From JAEUIZ01 sp046155605 (lineage in GTDB: Bacteria; Planctomycetota; Phycisphaerae; Phycisphaerales; UBA1924): 30,801 nt of DNA. The position numbers were made by a program, and so were the translations under genes. This document shows positions 8,501-16,001 of the stretch, piece after piece. Location of the stretch: positions 1 to 30,801 of the forward strand of contig JBJXFQ010000113.1 of assembly GCA_046155605.1 (NCBI GenBank). The letters are read 5' to 3'. The notes under the pieces are model-generated. The model had not been told where the DNA came from, searched no databases, and saw only the letters and a list, made by a program, of their open reading frames with translations. Numbering within the stretch: the stretch's first letter is position 1; every line of letters begins with the position of its first letter.

Positions 8501-9369
8501 TCGCTGATGCTCCGGTTTCGCGTCAGGTCATTGCTCAAGTCCTCCGTCTCGCCCAACTGCTCCGTCTGCCCCGCGTTCACCTTGCGGCTCCAATCGACGA
8601 CCGCGATCCGCGTGCTCTCGCCCGCGGCCAGCGCCATGCTGTGCAGCAGGTGCCCGAGCGTCACGCCTTGCATGAACCACGATTGATTGAACGTCAGCAG
8701 CATCCCCAGCCCGAGCGTCGTGAACCCGAACCCCGCGTCAATGACCGGCGTGATGTCCACGGGCTTGAAATCCGGGCTACCCAGATCGATGAGCGGCGGC
8801 GCGTTCGCCGGCCGAAGGATCTGATCCAGCACCAGCGTCGAGTACTGCACTCGCTCCGTCGGGAACTCGCCCGATTTGGGGATCAGGTCCGCCGGGCTCT
8901 CCGGATCGAACGTCTCGAGTTGCTCGGGAAAGAACACGCGATTGAGAATCTCGCGTGCCGCGCGGAACGGCGGATAGACCGAGAGATCACGCACCGTCCG
9001 CACGCCAAAGGCCGACTCAATCGTCGCGGCGTCGTCGATATCCGCGAGGATCGCGATCGACTCGTTGCGCAGGTCCGTCATCGAGATCGTACCGGGCAGC
9101 CCGGGCTTGATCAGGTCGGAGACCGGCCGACCGAATCGATTCATCGCGTTGTTCGGGTTGTCCGCGGCATCTTCTATTTGCAACGCCGCGTTGAACGCGC
9201 GCGACATCGCCAGATCAAAGACATTTATCACGCCCAGCGACGCAAGCGACGCCAGCGCGGGAGCCGTGACGCCAAGGAGCCTGTCGGGCGGCAGGTTCAA
9301 GACCTCGGCCAGCGGCAGCAACTGAGCCTCCGCAACCAGAAGGTCGGACGGGTTGAAAGGACTTGGCAT
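5521..9369 (-). CDS. very large (1282-residue) multidomain protein of unknown function
   Basis: I cannot name a family. The ATG at 9369 follows CGGGAG with eight bases spacing. Visible from N to C: helix-hairpin-helix-like segments (LLGVTAPALASLASLGV at 31-47, ESAFGVRTVRDLSVYPP at 118-134); a block with MQGVTLGHLLHSMALAAGES (233-252); a Ser/Gly/Thr-rich stretch (about 300-350); a block with TRVITNYNHMHALTVQYYEV (393-412); a Pro-rich linker (about 520-545); a beta-rich region; an Ala/Lys-rich probably coiled-coil segment (about 880-950); a Gly/Ser/Thr linker (about 950-985); and a C-terminal domain with RTLNLIAHAS. There is no signal peptide or membrane segment, so it may be cytoplasmic or exported by a non-Sec route. 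It stands alone, convergent with the binding-protein gene. Long linkers between folded blocks suggest a modular or assembly-type protein, but that is inference. Confidence 0.85.
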   Translation of the reverse strand: MPSPFNPSDLLVAEAQLLPLAEVLNLPPDRLLGVTAPALASLASLGVINVFDLAMSRAFNAALQIEDAADNPNNAMNRFGRPVSDLIKPGLPGTISMTDLRNESIAILADIDDAATIESAFGVRTVRDLSVYPPFRAAREILNRVFFPEQLETFDPESPADLIPKSGEFPTERVQYSTLVLDQILRPANAPPLIDLGSPDFKPVDITPVIDAGFGFTTLGLGMLLTFNQSWFMQGVTLGHLLHSMALAAGESTRIAVVDWSRKVNAGQTEQLGETEDLSNDLTRNRSISEVTEAVARESQSGFSHTESSSTTKQAGASAGISIGPFGGGASASISKTKTSADSYATSAGSREIGASMLQNVSDRTHQNAHSARTRRASVVREVSQTEHESVSTRVITNYNHMHALTVQYYEVVQVYRTETSLSRCDRVVFVPFRFVDFSNADLLRRFRGALIDAALTEEIRDALVNFDTLELVPERRAVFPGVGGSISEVLAGTRVLTRRVALARIRPEAAGTGTGGTRPGGPIEPPEPPEAPPTPPRPPRPPVIDDVADNLWEHAASRLSAFIKSPVIRRGSQSLFVPSDVRLEEGAVQTTVRTIRLVFILRDGTRVTDLSSSIAFSEVDRISLQGSDPAADVAATGVLSLSRNGILFPLELPTVTVPKGATETRLIDVRAAGADVNLVQHLNDNRLHYSQEIFRSLDAAVFAGLLSPFSVTINGQSVPLVQVAEPIPLRIVGNALAFKINTDPINDAEWRAFMASRGLTIGQAKVDIVPISSGGVFAEAVLGRFNCAEKLDLTRFFNWQDSPIPIQPTEIAAIQTGTRKSEENLTPGQFSSPLVSIQQPPALPDPTGLAAAFTAIQNGNIFRDMSGLADTIKLATETAKLSAAGATAVGNQATDSLKAALTADTERKKIAADLEKAKLGKSLQDKSITEAGAVVNAEEAAKKKAADAAKAASGSTGGKSGTGSTSGTGGSSTTGGGAKSNAGSPPSVIAAPTSTGNSALDRIIGNDAALRSFIGLSPDSPVPTPTVTPEGVPLQELDFFGATSLGIKASETAEAQPLFGAELEEVISRGIFLPDSTAVRSLLLGDRQALKNGFDSVLKTLSLAPVGSVRTLNLIAHASSAVQLDFNSEIVYTENSDFVEHVGAVLSGRPFLNVAVQSLVKLLAAQEIEVDGVAVKINDVRKAFPVDGQVHVFNMSNPLIEDFVQLLANLFQVRTTAFVDRPVRVQATVVTQTEDEELVLSKKIDVGFPGEPGRQQVDFFTNLLGQDPARTGLFTAFPRRG

Positions 9370-10238
9370 CTGTTCGACTCCCGTTCAGTTTACAGGGCGG
9401 GTCACGCGCGGATCGAGCGCGGCAGGATCACCTGCTCCCGTTCCGATCTCCCGGCCCACCGACTCGTGGCACCGTTGAAGGTATAAGCGGCAGCGACGCC
9501 CGCCAGCGGCCAGAATTCTCGCCGCCCGGAATCCGAGGCGGGCGAGGCTCTCGCGTTGCGGGCTGGGTCCATTCGCCAATGCCCCACCGGGGCTCTCCCA
9601 TCGTGTCCCGCGAGGCCCTTGCCCGAGAGACGCCACATTCGGCCGGAGTTCGCCGACCCGGCTGCTCGGCTGGCAGTCGAGGCGGTCCACATTGACCCAT
9701 CTGGCTTCTTCAAACACGCCGAACAAGCCCGAAGCGTCAAAGCACCGGCACGACATTTGCAGACAAGTTTGTCGTCTATCGGCATCGCCTCATCGCGGCG
9801 CTGTGCCCAAGGAACGGCGATTGGCCCAGGAGCGGCATGTGGAGCGTACTAGATCAGTTTGGTGCCTCTCACCGTCGGCATCAGCGGATTCTGCGCCGTA
9901 TCGGTGTACGCGCGGGTTCCGTACGACCGCCACTTCGTGGATGCCCTGGTCCCGACCTACGCCCTGCGCGAAGTATCCCTCTACCCAATCAACGGCTTCG
10001 GCGTGGCCATCGGCACCACCGTCGGCATCACGCCCATCGGCTTTGCCTCCCTCGGTTTCACCTGGACCCTCGCCGGCGGGAGCGTCGCGATGCCGCTGAA
10101 CTGGTTGGAGTTACCGATCGCAATGGCCTCCCCTGTTGATTGGCTCACAGAGGAGCCGCGGACTCAGTTGCGCGCGCCCGTGGCTCGCCGGCACGAGCGC
10201 GACCGTCAATGTGGACTCATCCGGCATAGGAGATCGCC
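9370..10238. other. gene-poor 0.87-kb stretch with a possible decayed coding fragment
   Basis: No confident gene is seen. One plus-strand frame from GTG 9859 to about 10120 has strongly GC-ended third positions like the real genes here and reads through DRHFVDALVPTYALRE and VGITPIGFASLGFTW. Beyond that point it loses coding character, while a neighbouring frame (about 10150-10200) becomes protein-like (PWLAGTSATVNVDSSG). This would fit a gene remnant with a frameshift, but I recognise no family. Bases 9370-9850 show nothing on either strand that I can support. The last bases carry the ribosome binding site of the laccase gene (AGGAGA, 10228-10233). Confidence 0.4.
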
Positions 10239-12974
10239 ATGGCACGCCTTCCGATCCTGCTCACCACCACCGCAGCGCTGATCTCGTTCGGGGGCTCATC
10301 GGCCCGGGCGCAATCGGTGGAGTTCTTGCCCGCCGCGGACAACACCATCTTCTCGGAGTCCGACTCCGTGAGTAACGGAGCCGGGCAGTACTTCTTCGCC
10401 GGGCGAACGAACCAGAACCCGCCCGCGGTGCGTCGCGGGCTCATCCGCTTCAACGTGGCGGGGGCCATCCCCGATGGCTCGACCGTGACGAGCGTCCAAC
10501 TCACCCTGTACATGTCGCGATCGAAGCCTGGAACGGACCCGGTTTCGATCCACCGAGCGACCAGCGCCTGGGGTGAAGGCACTTCCGACACGGGGAGCGA
10601 AGAGGGCCAGGGCGCCCCGGCGACGCTCAACGATGCAACGTGGCGGTACCGCTTCTACAACCCGGCCAATCCGCCGGGCTCCACCTCCTGGATCGCCCTC
10701 GGGGGCGATTTCACTCCGACGGCCAGCGCCACCATCCCGGTCGGCAACGAGGGCTCGTACTCCTGGGGCTCGAACGCCGCGATGGTCGCCGACGCCCAGA
10801 CGTGGGTGGACAGTCCCGCGGCCAACCACGGCTGGATCGTGATCGGCAACGAGTCTGCCAATCGAACCGCGACCCGGTTCGACTCCCGCGAGTTTGGCGA
10901 GGTCAGTAAGCGGCCGCGACTGGTCGTGAACTTCACCCCCCCGGCCTCGACCGGCGCGTGCTGCCTGGTCGGCGGGGCCTGCCAGATCCTGACCTCGGCG
11001 CAGTGTTCCTCCCAGGGCGGCGCGTACCAGGGCAACGGCACGATCTGCTCGCCCAACCCCTGCCCACAGCCCACGGGCGCCTGCTGTCTTTCGGGCGGCG
11101 CCTGCTCGGTGCTCACGTCGGCCCAGTGCGCCACACAGGGCGGCGTGTTCCAGGGAACTGGCACGGGCTGCTCCCCCAACCCCTGCCCGCAAACGACCGG
11201 CGCCTGCTGCTTCAATGACGCGTCGTGCGTCGTTCTGACGCCCGCCGGGTGCACGGGAATGGGCGGCGTCTACCGCGGCGACAATACCGCCTGCACCGCA
11301 GGCCTCTGCCCGCTGGTGCTCCTGCCGTTCGTGGACGCCCTGCCGATCCCCGCCGTCGCCCAGCCGACCTCCGGCAGCGTGGGCGGAGTAGCGACGTACA
11401 CCATCCCGGTGCGCGAGTTCAACCACCCGATGCACCGCGACCTGCCACCCAGCCGCGTCTGGGGCTACGGCGGCACGTTCCCCGGGCCGACCATCGTCGC
11501 CGGACGCGACCTGCCCGTAACGGTCACCTGGATCAATGACCTCCGCGATGCGATGGGCAACCTGCGCACGCAGCACTACCTGCCGGTGGACCTCTGCATC
11601 CACGGCCCGAACATGTTCGGACCGACAGCACGCATCGTCACCCACCTCCACGGCGGCCACGTGCCCATGGCCTCGGACGGCTACCCGTACGACACGATCC
11701 TGCCGGGGCAGCAGACCCCGCCGATCGTCTACCCGAACAACCAGCCGCCGGGAACGCTCTGGTACCACGACCACGCCCTCGGCATCACGAGGCTCAACGT
11801 CTACATGGGTCTGGCCGGGTTCTATCTGCTGTTCGACCCATTCGAGCAGGGGCTCGGCCTGCCCTCGGGCCAGAACGAGATCGGCCTGGCCATCCAGGAC
11901 CGCTCCTTCAACCCGGATGGCACGCTCAAGTATCCGGCGATGTGGGAGGACCACTTCTTCGGCGAGGTCATGATCGTGAACGGCAAGGTCTGGCCGTACC
12001 TGAACGTGCGACAGGGCAAGTACCGCTTCCGCCTGCTCAACGGATGCACGTCGCGGACGCTGACGCTGTCGCTCTCGAACGGCGCTACCTTCCACCAGAT
12101 CGGGACGGACCTGGGGCTGCTGCCCGCGCCCGTACCGCTCACGAGCCTGACGCTCGGCGGGGGCGAGCGCGCGGATGTGGTGGTGGATTTTGCTCCCCAC
12201 GCGCCCGGCACCGAGATCACCCTCACCAACAGCGCCCCGGCACCGTACCCGGGATCGCCGGCCGTGGGCGTGATCCCCAACGTGATGAAGTTCGTCGTCA
12301 CGAGCCAGGGCGGGCACACCAACCCGCTCCCCGCGACGCTGCGGCCCGTGGCAGCCATCCCGGAGGCCCAGTCGTCCCTCGAGCGCACCTTCGAGCTGGC
12401 CAAGGGCAGCGACCCCTGCACGGGCTCGGCGTGGCTCATCAACGGCCTCCGGTTCGACAACCTCACCGAGTTCCCGCGCCTGGACACGACGGAGATCTGG
12501 TCGTTTATCAACCGCTCCGGCGTGATGCACCCAATGCACATGCACCTCGTGCAGTTCCTGGTGCTCGACCGGCAGGCATTTGACATCGTGGGTGGCCAGG
12601 TGACGCCCGTCGGACCGCGGATCCCCCCGCCTCCCGAGGAGGCGGGGTGGAAGGACACCGTCAAGGTCGGCCCGCAGGAGATCGTGCGCGTTATCACCCG
12701 CTTCGAGGACTACCTCGGGCTTTATCCCTACCACTGCCACATCCTCGAGCATGAGGATCACGAGATGATGCGGCAGTTCAAGACGACCTGCTACGCCAAC
12801 TGCGACGGGTCGGACACGCCGCCCGTGCTCAACGTGAACGACTTCTCCTGCTTCCTGAACGCCTACGCCGCCGGGAACCCCTACGCCAACTGCGACGGCT
12901 CGTCGGCCCCGCCCGTGCTCAACATCAACGACTTCGTCTGCTTCCTGAACCGCTTCGCAGCGGGCTGCCCGTAG
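10239..12974 (+). CDS. exported CotA-like multicopper oxidase with DNRLRE-like, Cys-rich and dockerin-like modules
   Basis: A 911-residue exported protein. Order of parts: signal peptide ending ARA-QS (about 1-25); a DNRLRE/CBM-like beta-sandwich (about 28-235; LIRFNVAGAIPDGSTV); three Cys-rich repeats of about 36 residues starting TGACC (about 238-360); a laccase-type multicopper oxidase (about 365-848); and two dockerin-like repeats (about 851-911). All copper ligands are present: HLH at 469-471, WYHDH at 508-512, HPMHMH at 764-769 and HCHILEHEDHEM at 832-843. The last gives type-1 ligands C833, H838 and axial M843 with the same spacing as Bacillus CotA. Such enzymes oxidise phenols, bilirubin or metals with O2; the substrate here is unknown. 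AGGAGA precedes the ATG by five bases. A second secreted dockerin-like protein follows 75 bases downstream. Confidence 0.93.
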   Translation: MARLPILLTTTAALISFGGSSARAQSVEFLPAADNTIFSESDSVSNGAGQYFFAGRTNQNPPAVRRGLIRFNVAGAIPDGSTVTSVQLTLYMSRSKPGTDPVSIHRATSAWGEGTSDTGSEEGQGAPATLNDATWRYRFYNPANPPGSTSWIALGGDFTPTASATIPVGNEGSYSWGSNAAMVADAQTWVDSPAANHGWIVIGNESANRTATRFDSREFGEVSKRPRLVVNFTPPASTGACCLVGGACQILTSAQCSSQGGAYQGNGTICSPNPCPQPTGACCLSGGACSVLTSAQCATQGGVFQGTGTGCSPNPCPQTTGACCFNDASCVVLTPAGCTGMGGVYRGDNTACTAGLCPLVLLPFVDALPIPAVAQPTSGSVGGVATYTIPVREFNHPMHRDLPPSRVWGYGGTFPGPTIVAGRDLPVTVTWINDLRDAMGNLRTQHYLPVDLCIHGPNMFGPTARIVTHLHGGHVPMASDGYPYDTILPGQQTPPIVYPNNQPPGTLWYHDHALGITRLNVYMGLAGFYLLFDPFEQGLGLPSGQNEIGLAIQDRSFNPDGTLKYPAMWEDHFFGEVMIVNGKVWPYLNVRQGKYRFRLLNGCTSRTLTLSLSNGATFHQIGTDLGLLPAPVPLTSLTLGGGERADVVVDFAPHAPGTEITLTNSAPAPYPGSPAVGVIPNVMKFVVTSQGGHTNPLPATLRPVAAIPEAQSSLERTFELAKGSDPCTGSAWLINGLRFDNLTEFPRLDTTEIWSFINRSGVMHPMHMHLVQFLVLDRQAFDIVGGQVTPVGPRIPPPPEEAGWKDTVKVGPQEIVRVITRFEDYLGLYPYHCHILEHEDHEMMRQFKTTCYANCDGSDTPPVLNVNDFSCFLNAYAAGNPYANCDGSSAPPVLNINDFVCFLNRFAAGCP

Positions 12975-13049
12975 TGCGGCGTCAGGCGAAGATGGGGTAC
13001 TTGTATCCGATGGTGGCATTCGAATTTTCAAGAGCGAGAGGATTGACAC

Positions 13050-15320
13050 ATGACATCGACGATGACTTTCAGGCGTTTCGCTCCAATGGTGGCACTGGCA
13101 CTGGCTGGCTCGGCGATGGGCCAGGCGCAGTACTCGTGGCGCTACTACCGCCCCGGCAACACCGGCATCCAAGGCGATTACTGCGACGCGCTGTGGATCG
13201 GGCCGGACAACGATCCGTGGATCGGCGGGTACGACCCGGGATTCGAGGAAGGCGGCCTCGCGAAGTTCGTGCAGGCCGAAAACCGCTGGATCAACGTCTC
13301 GAACGTGGACTACCCCGAGATCGGGCACCCGGACAACACAGGCACGACCCGGGCGCGCGACATCACGCCCGACGCGCAGGGCAATCTGTGGATGGGCACG
13401 GGCCGCGGCGTCCTCCGATTCAATCCGAGCGTCGGCCCGTCGTCGCTGAAGCGCTGGGGTGCCGACAACTCGCCCTGGCCCGGTGGCTGGGTCACCAACA
13501 TCGAGATCGCGCCCGACGGCACGGTGTGGGCCAGCGGGTATTCGACGGTGTGGGGCGGCGGTGGCCTCATGCGCTACAACCCGTCCACGAGCGCCTGGAC
13601 CTATCTCGGTAGCGGGCGGGAGGAGATGCTGGCGATCCAGCCCAGGCCCGGCGGCGGGTACTACCTCTGGTCCGGCGATCGTTCCGGCTCGACTGCTCAG
13701 ACCTCCCGCTACGACAGCACGACACAATCGTGGACGACGTTCCCTTCCACCAACGGGAATCCGCGCAATCTGCCGGGCAACAAGTGCGTGGATGCCGCAG
13801 GGAACATGTGGATCTACCGCGTCCTGCCCGACAACTTCAACGTCGTCCTGGACTGTCGCCGCCCCGACGGCTCGTGGGTCGGCGTGCCGGCACATCCGGG
13901 AGGCGGGGCCTCGGTCACGCGCGCCTTCGGGACCCTGCAGGCCCTCACCGACGGGGGCGGCCAGGTGTGGCGCTTCAACGGAACGTCATGGTCCGGGCTG
14001 GGTGATTGGGGCAACATCAACTGGACCTATGACCTTGGCATCGACAGCGCCGGCGCGGTCTGGGCCTGCGGCGTCGGCGGCGCGGCGAAGCGCAACCCGG
14101 CCACCGGAGTCTGGCAGCGATATCGGATCACCAACACCAGCCAGTTCGACTCCTTCAACAACGATCTCTCCTTGAACCAGGCGTCGGGCGAGGTCTGGGC
14201 GTGCGCCAACGCCGGGCCGGGCGCGGGAGGCATGACGCGCTTCGACGGCACGCGATGGATCGGGTACAACCAACTCACATATGGCCTCGGCTTCCCGTGG
14301 CCGTTCCCCACCGACAACTCCCAATCCGTCTACCAGCGTCCGAGCACCGGCGCGGTCGTCGTCAACCCCATGTTCAACGGCACGTCACAACTGACCGGCA
14401 CGACATGGACAGCCCTGCCAGGCGGCTCGGGCAAGGTGATTCAGTACACCGAGGACTCCACCGGCCGCTTGTGGCAACTCGGGGAGTACTTCAATCTCTC
14501 GTACTGGACCGGCTCCGCCTGGACGAACGTCGGCATCGCCGCTTGGGGCTCGCAGTTGCGCGTCGATCCCGATCGGCCCGGCACAGTCTGGGCGCACGCG
14601 GGGTATGAGGTCGTCCGCACCGACGGCACATACCGCTTCTCGCGCACCATCGACGACTTCCCCGAACTCACGAGCCAGAGCGACACAATCTGGGGCATGG
14701 CCGTCGGGCGCAACGGAGTCGCGTGGCTTGGATGCAGCGTCTTCCTCGGGGCCGGAGGCTCGGGCGGGGGGCTGATCCGACTCGACGCCAGCACCGGTGC
14801 CTACACAATGATGAAGTACGAGTCAGGCTGGCCGCTGCCGGGCAAGTACGTCTCGCCGTGGGCTGTCACGCCCGATGGCCGCGTGTGGATGACCTACACG
14901 CCAGCGCACCAGTCGTTCGAGGGCGGTGGCCTGTGCTGGTACGATCCCGCGACCGGTGCCGTGGGCACGTTCCCCGGGCCGGTTCCGAGCGGCTCCCCGC
15001 AGTGGGGCGGCCTGCCGCACACGCAAATCTATGACGTCGAGACACGCCTCATTCCCGGCGGATACGAGTTGTGGATGAGTTGCCCCAGCCGCGGGATCGC
15101 GGTGCTGGCCGTGACTGGCACCGTGCCGTCGGCGTGCTACGCGAACTGCGACGCGAGCAGCACGACGCCGGTGCTGAACGTCAACGACTTCACATGCTTT
15201 CTGAACCGCTTCGCCGCAGGCGACTCGTACGCGAACTGCGACGGAAGCACCGTGCCGCCGCTGCTCAACGTCAACGACTTCACATGCTTCCTGAATCTGT
15301 TCGCAGGCGGATGTACTTGA
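13050..15320 (+). CDS. secreted beta-propeller protein with paired dockerin-like C-terminal repeats
   Basis: A 756-residue protein with a signal peptide (MTSTMTFRRFAPMVALALA, cleavage near AMG-QA). The body consists of repeated blades of the kind found in two-component-regulator propellers and other sensor-type propellers: WIGPDNDPWIGGYD, ITPDAQGNLWMGTG-RGVLRFNP, IAPDGTVWASG and GAVWACG, each with a D-x-x-G-x-[LV]-W core. The end carries two tandem dockerin-like units (CYANCDASSTTPVLNVNDFT and YANCDGSTVPPLLNVNDFT), nearly the same as those of the laccase upstream. GAGAGGA (13036-13042) lies seven bases before the ATG. The two genes may share a transcript and the tails probably serve one attachment or sorting route. 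There are no kinase or catalytic domains, so a binding or structural role is likely. Confidence 0.88.
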   Translation: MTSTMTFRRFAPMVALALAGSAMGQAQYSWRYYRPGNTGIQGDYCDALWIGPDNDPWIGGYDPGFEEGGLAKFVQAENRWINVSNVDYPEIGHPDNTGTTRARDITPDAQGNLWMGTGRGVLRFNPSVGPSSLKRWGADNSPWPGGWVTNIEIAPDGTVWASGYSTVWGGGGLMRYNPSTSAWTYLGSGREEMLAIQPRPGGGYYLWSGDRSGSTAQTSRYDSTTQSWTTFPSTNGNPRNLPGNKCVDAAGNMWIYRVLPDNFNVVLDCRRPDGSWVGVPAHPGGGASVTRAFGTLQALTDGGGQVWRFNGTSWSGLGDWGNINWTYDLGIDSAGAVWACGVGGAAKRNPATGVWQRYRITNTSQFDSFNNDLSLNQASGEVWACANAGPGAGGMTRFDGTRWIGYNQLTYGLGFPWPFPTDNSQSVYQRPSTGAVVVNPMFNGTSQLTGTTWTALPGGSGKVIQYTEDSTGRLWQLGEYFNLSYWTGSAWTNVGIAAWGSQLRVDPDRPGTVWAHAGYEVVRTDGTYRFSRTIDDFPELTSQSDTIWGMAVGRNGVAWLGCSVFLGAGGSGGGLIRLDASTGAYTMMKYESGWPLPGKYVSPWAVTPDGRVWMTYTPAHQSFEGGGLCWYDPATGAVGTFPGPVPSGSPQWGGLPHTQIYDVETRLIPGGYELWMSCPSRGIAVLAVTGTVPSACYANCDASSTTPVLNVNDFTCFLNRFAAGDSYANCDGSTVPPLLNVNDFTCFLNLFAGGCT

Positions 15321-15528
15321 CGCGGCAGCCGGCGATGAGCCATGCGCCGCAGCATGAGCCCGAGTTCACGCTGATTACATGCCTTCCTGAAGCGCACACA
15401 CGAATATTGCGTCCTACACTTCTGGCACGCACCGTAAGAGATGGGCGTCCGAAACGAATCTGAGTGCGCGCTCGGACCTCGGTGGCGTGAACGCGGACGC
15501 GCAGCCAATCCGCACGAAAGGAACACGC

Positions 15529-15711
15529 ATGCTTCGCTGGGCATTGATCTTCTTTATTGTCGCCCTGGTCGCCGCAGTACTGGGCTTTGGAGGCATCGCG
15601 GGTGATGCCTCGTACATCGCCCGAGTCCTCTTCTTCATCTTCATCGTCGTCTTCCTTGTCAGCCTGCTCTACAGCCTCGCCACGGGCAAGCGGCCACCCT
15701 CACCGCTGTAG
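15529..15711 (+). CDS. small membrane protein, DUF1328 (YtjA-like) family
   Basis: A 60-residue protein with two hydrophobic helices: WALIFFIVALVAAVLGFGGIA, then a short loop GDASYIAR, then VLFFIFIVVFLVSLLYSL and a basic tail. The layout and the GFGGIAG motif are those of the DUF1328 family of tiny inner-membrane proteins. AAAGGA (15517-15522) precedes the ATG at 15529; an upstream in-frame GTG at 15487 would add an atypical hydrophilic leader. It is followed after 40 bases by another small membrane protein. Molecular role unknown; family members are often linked to envelope or stress conditions. Confidence 0.85.
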   Translation: MLRWALIFFIVALVAAVLGFGGIAGDASYIARVLFFIFIVVFLVSLLYSLATGKRPPSPL

Positions 15712-15751
15712 CATCCCCACCTGTGGACAGCAACTCTTGAAATAACAACCT

Positions 15752-15970
15752 ATGAAGCCCAATCGCATCGTCGGCATCGTCTTGCTCGTCGTGGGCGTGG
15801 CGCTGCTCATCATCGGCATCAACGCCTCGGATTCGGTCGCCGATCAGGTGAGCAAGACCTTCTTGGGCCGATTCACCGAAACCACCACCTGGTACATCCT
15901 GGGTGGCCTGGGCGTGGGCGTCCCGGGTGTGCTGCTCACCATCGGCGGGATTCGCGGGAAGGACAGATAG
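15752..15970 (+). CDS. small membrane protein, DUF3185-like family
   Basis: A 72-residue protein with two membrane helices (IVGIVLLVVGVALLIIGINA, then YILGGLGVGVPGVLLTIGGI) separated by a short polar segment ASDSVADQVSKTF. The [IL]-G-x-x-A-S-[DE]-S motif and the two-helix plan fit DUF3185. No clear ribosome binding site is visible before the ATG. It probably forms a two-gene unit with the DUF1328-type protein upstream; such small proteins commonly cluster in stress-response regions. Function unknown. Confidence 0.8.
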   Translation: MKPNRIVGIVLLVVGVALLIIGINASDSVADQVSKTFLGRFTETTTWYILGGLGVGVPGVLLTIGGIRGKDR

Positions 15971-16001
15971 GCCACCCCGGCGCTGCGTTGGATCATCCGA
16001 T

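Noticed and set aside
7705..9486. Long plus-strand open frame inside the 1282-residue gene
   Set aside because: Arg- and His-rich, motif-free translation. The minus-strand frame is longer, has a ribosome binding site and balanced composition.
10296..13895. A very long open frame on the minus strand opposite the laccase and propeller genes
   Set aside because: It is the mirror of high-GC coding sequence. Its translation is Arg/Ala/Val/His-rich without motifs, while the plus strand has signal peptides, copper ligands and repeats.
15425..15440. Possible sigma-54 promoter (TGGCACG) upstream of the DUF1328-type gene
   Set aside because: The -24 part fits, but the -12 element TTGC[AT] at the right spacing is missing.
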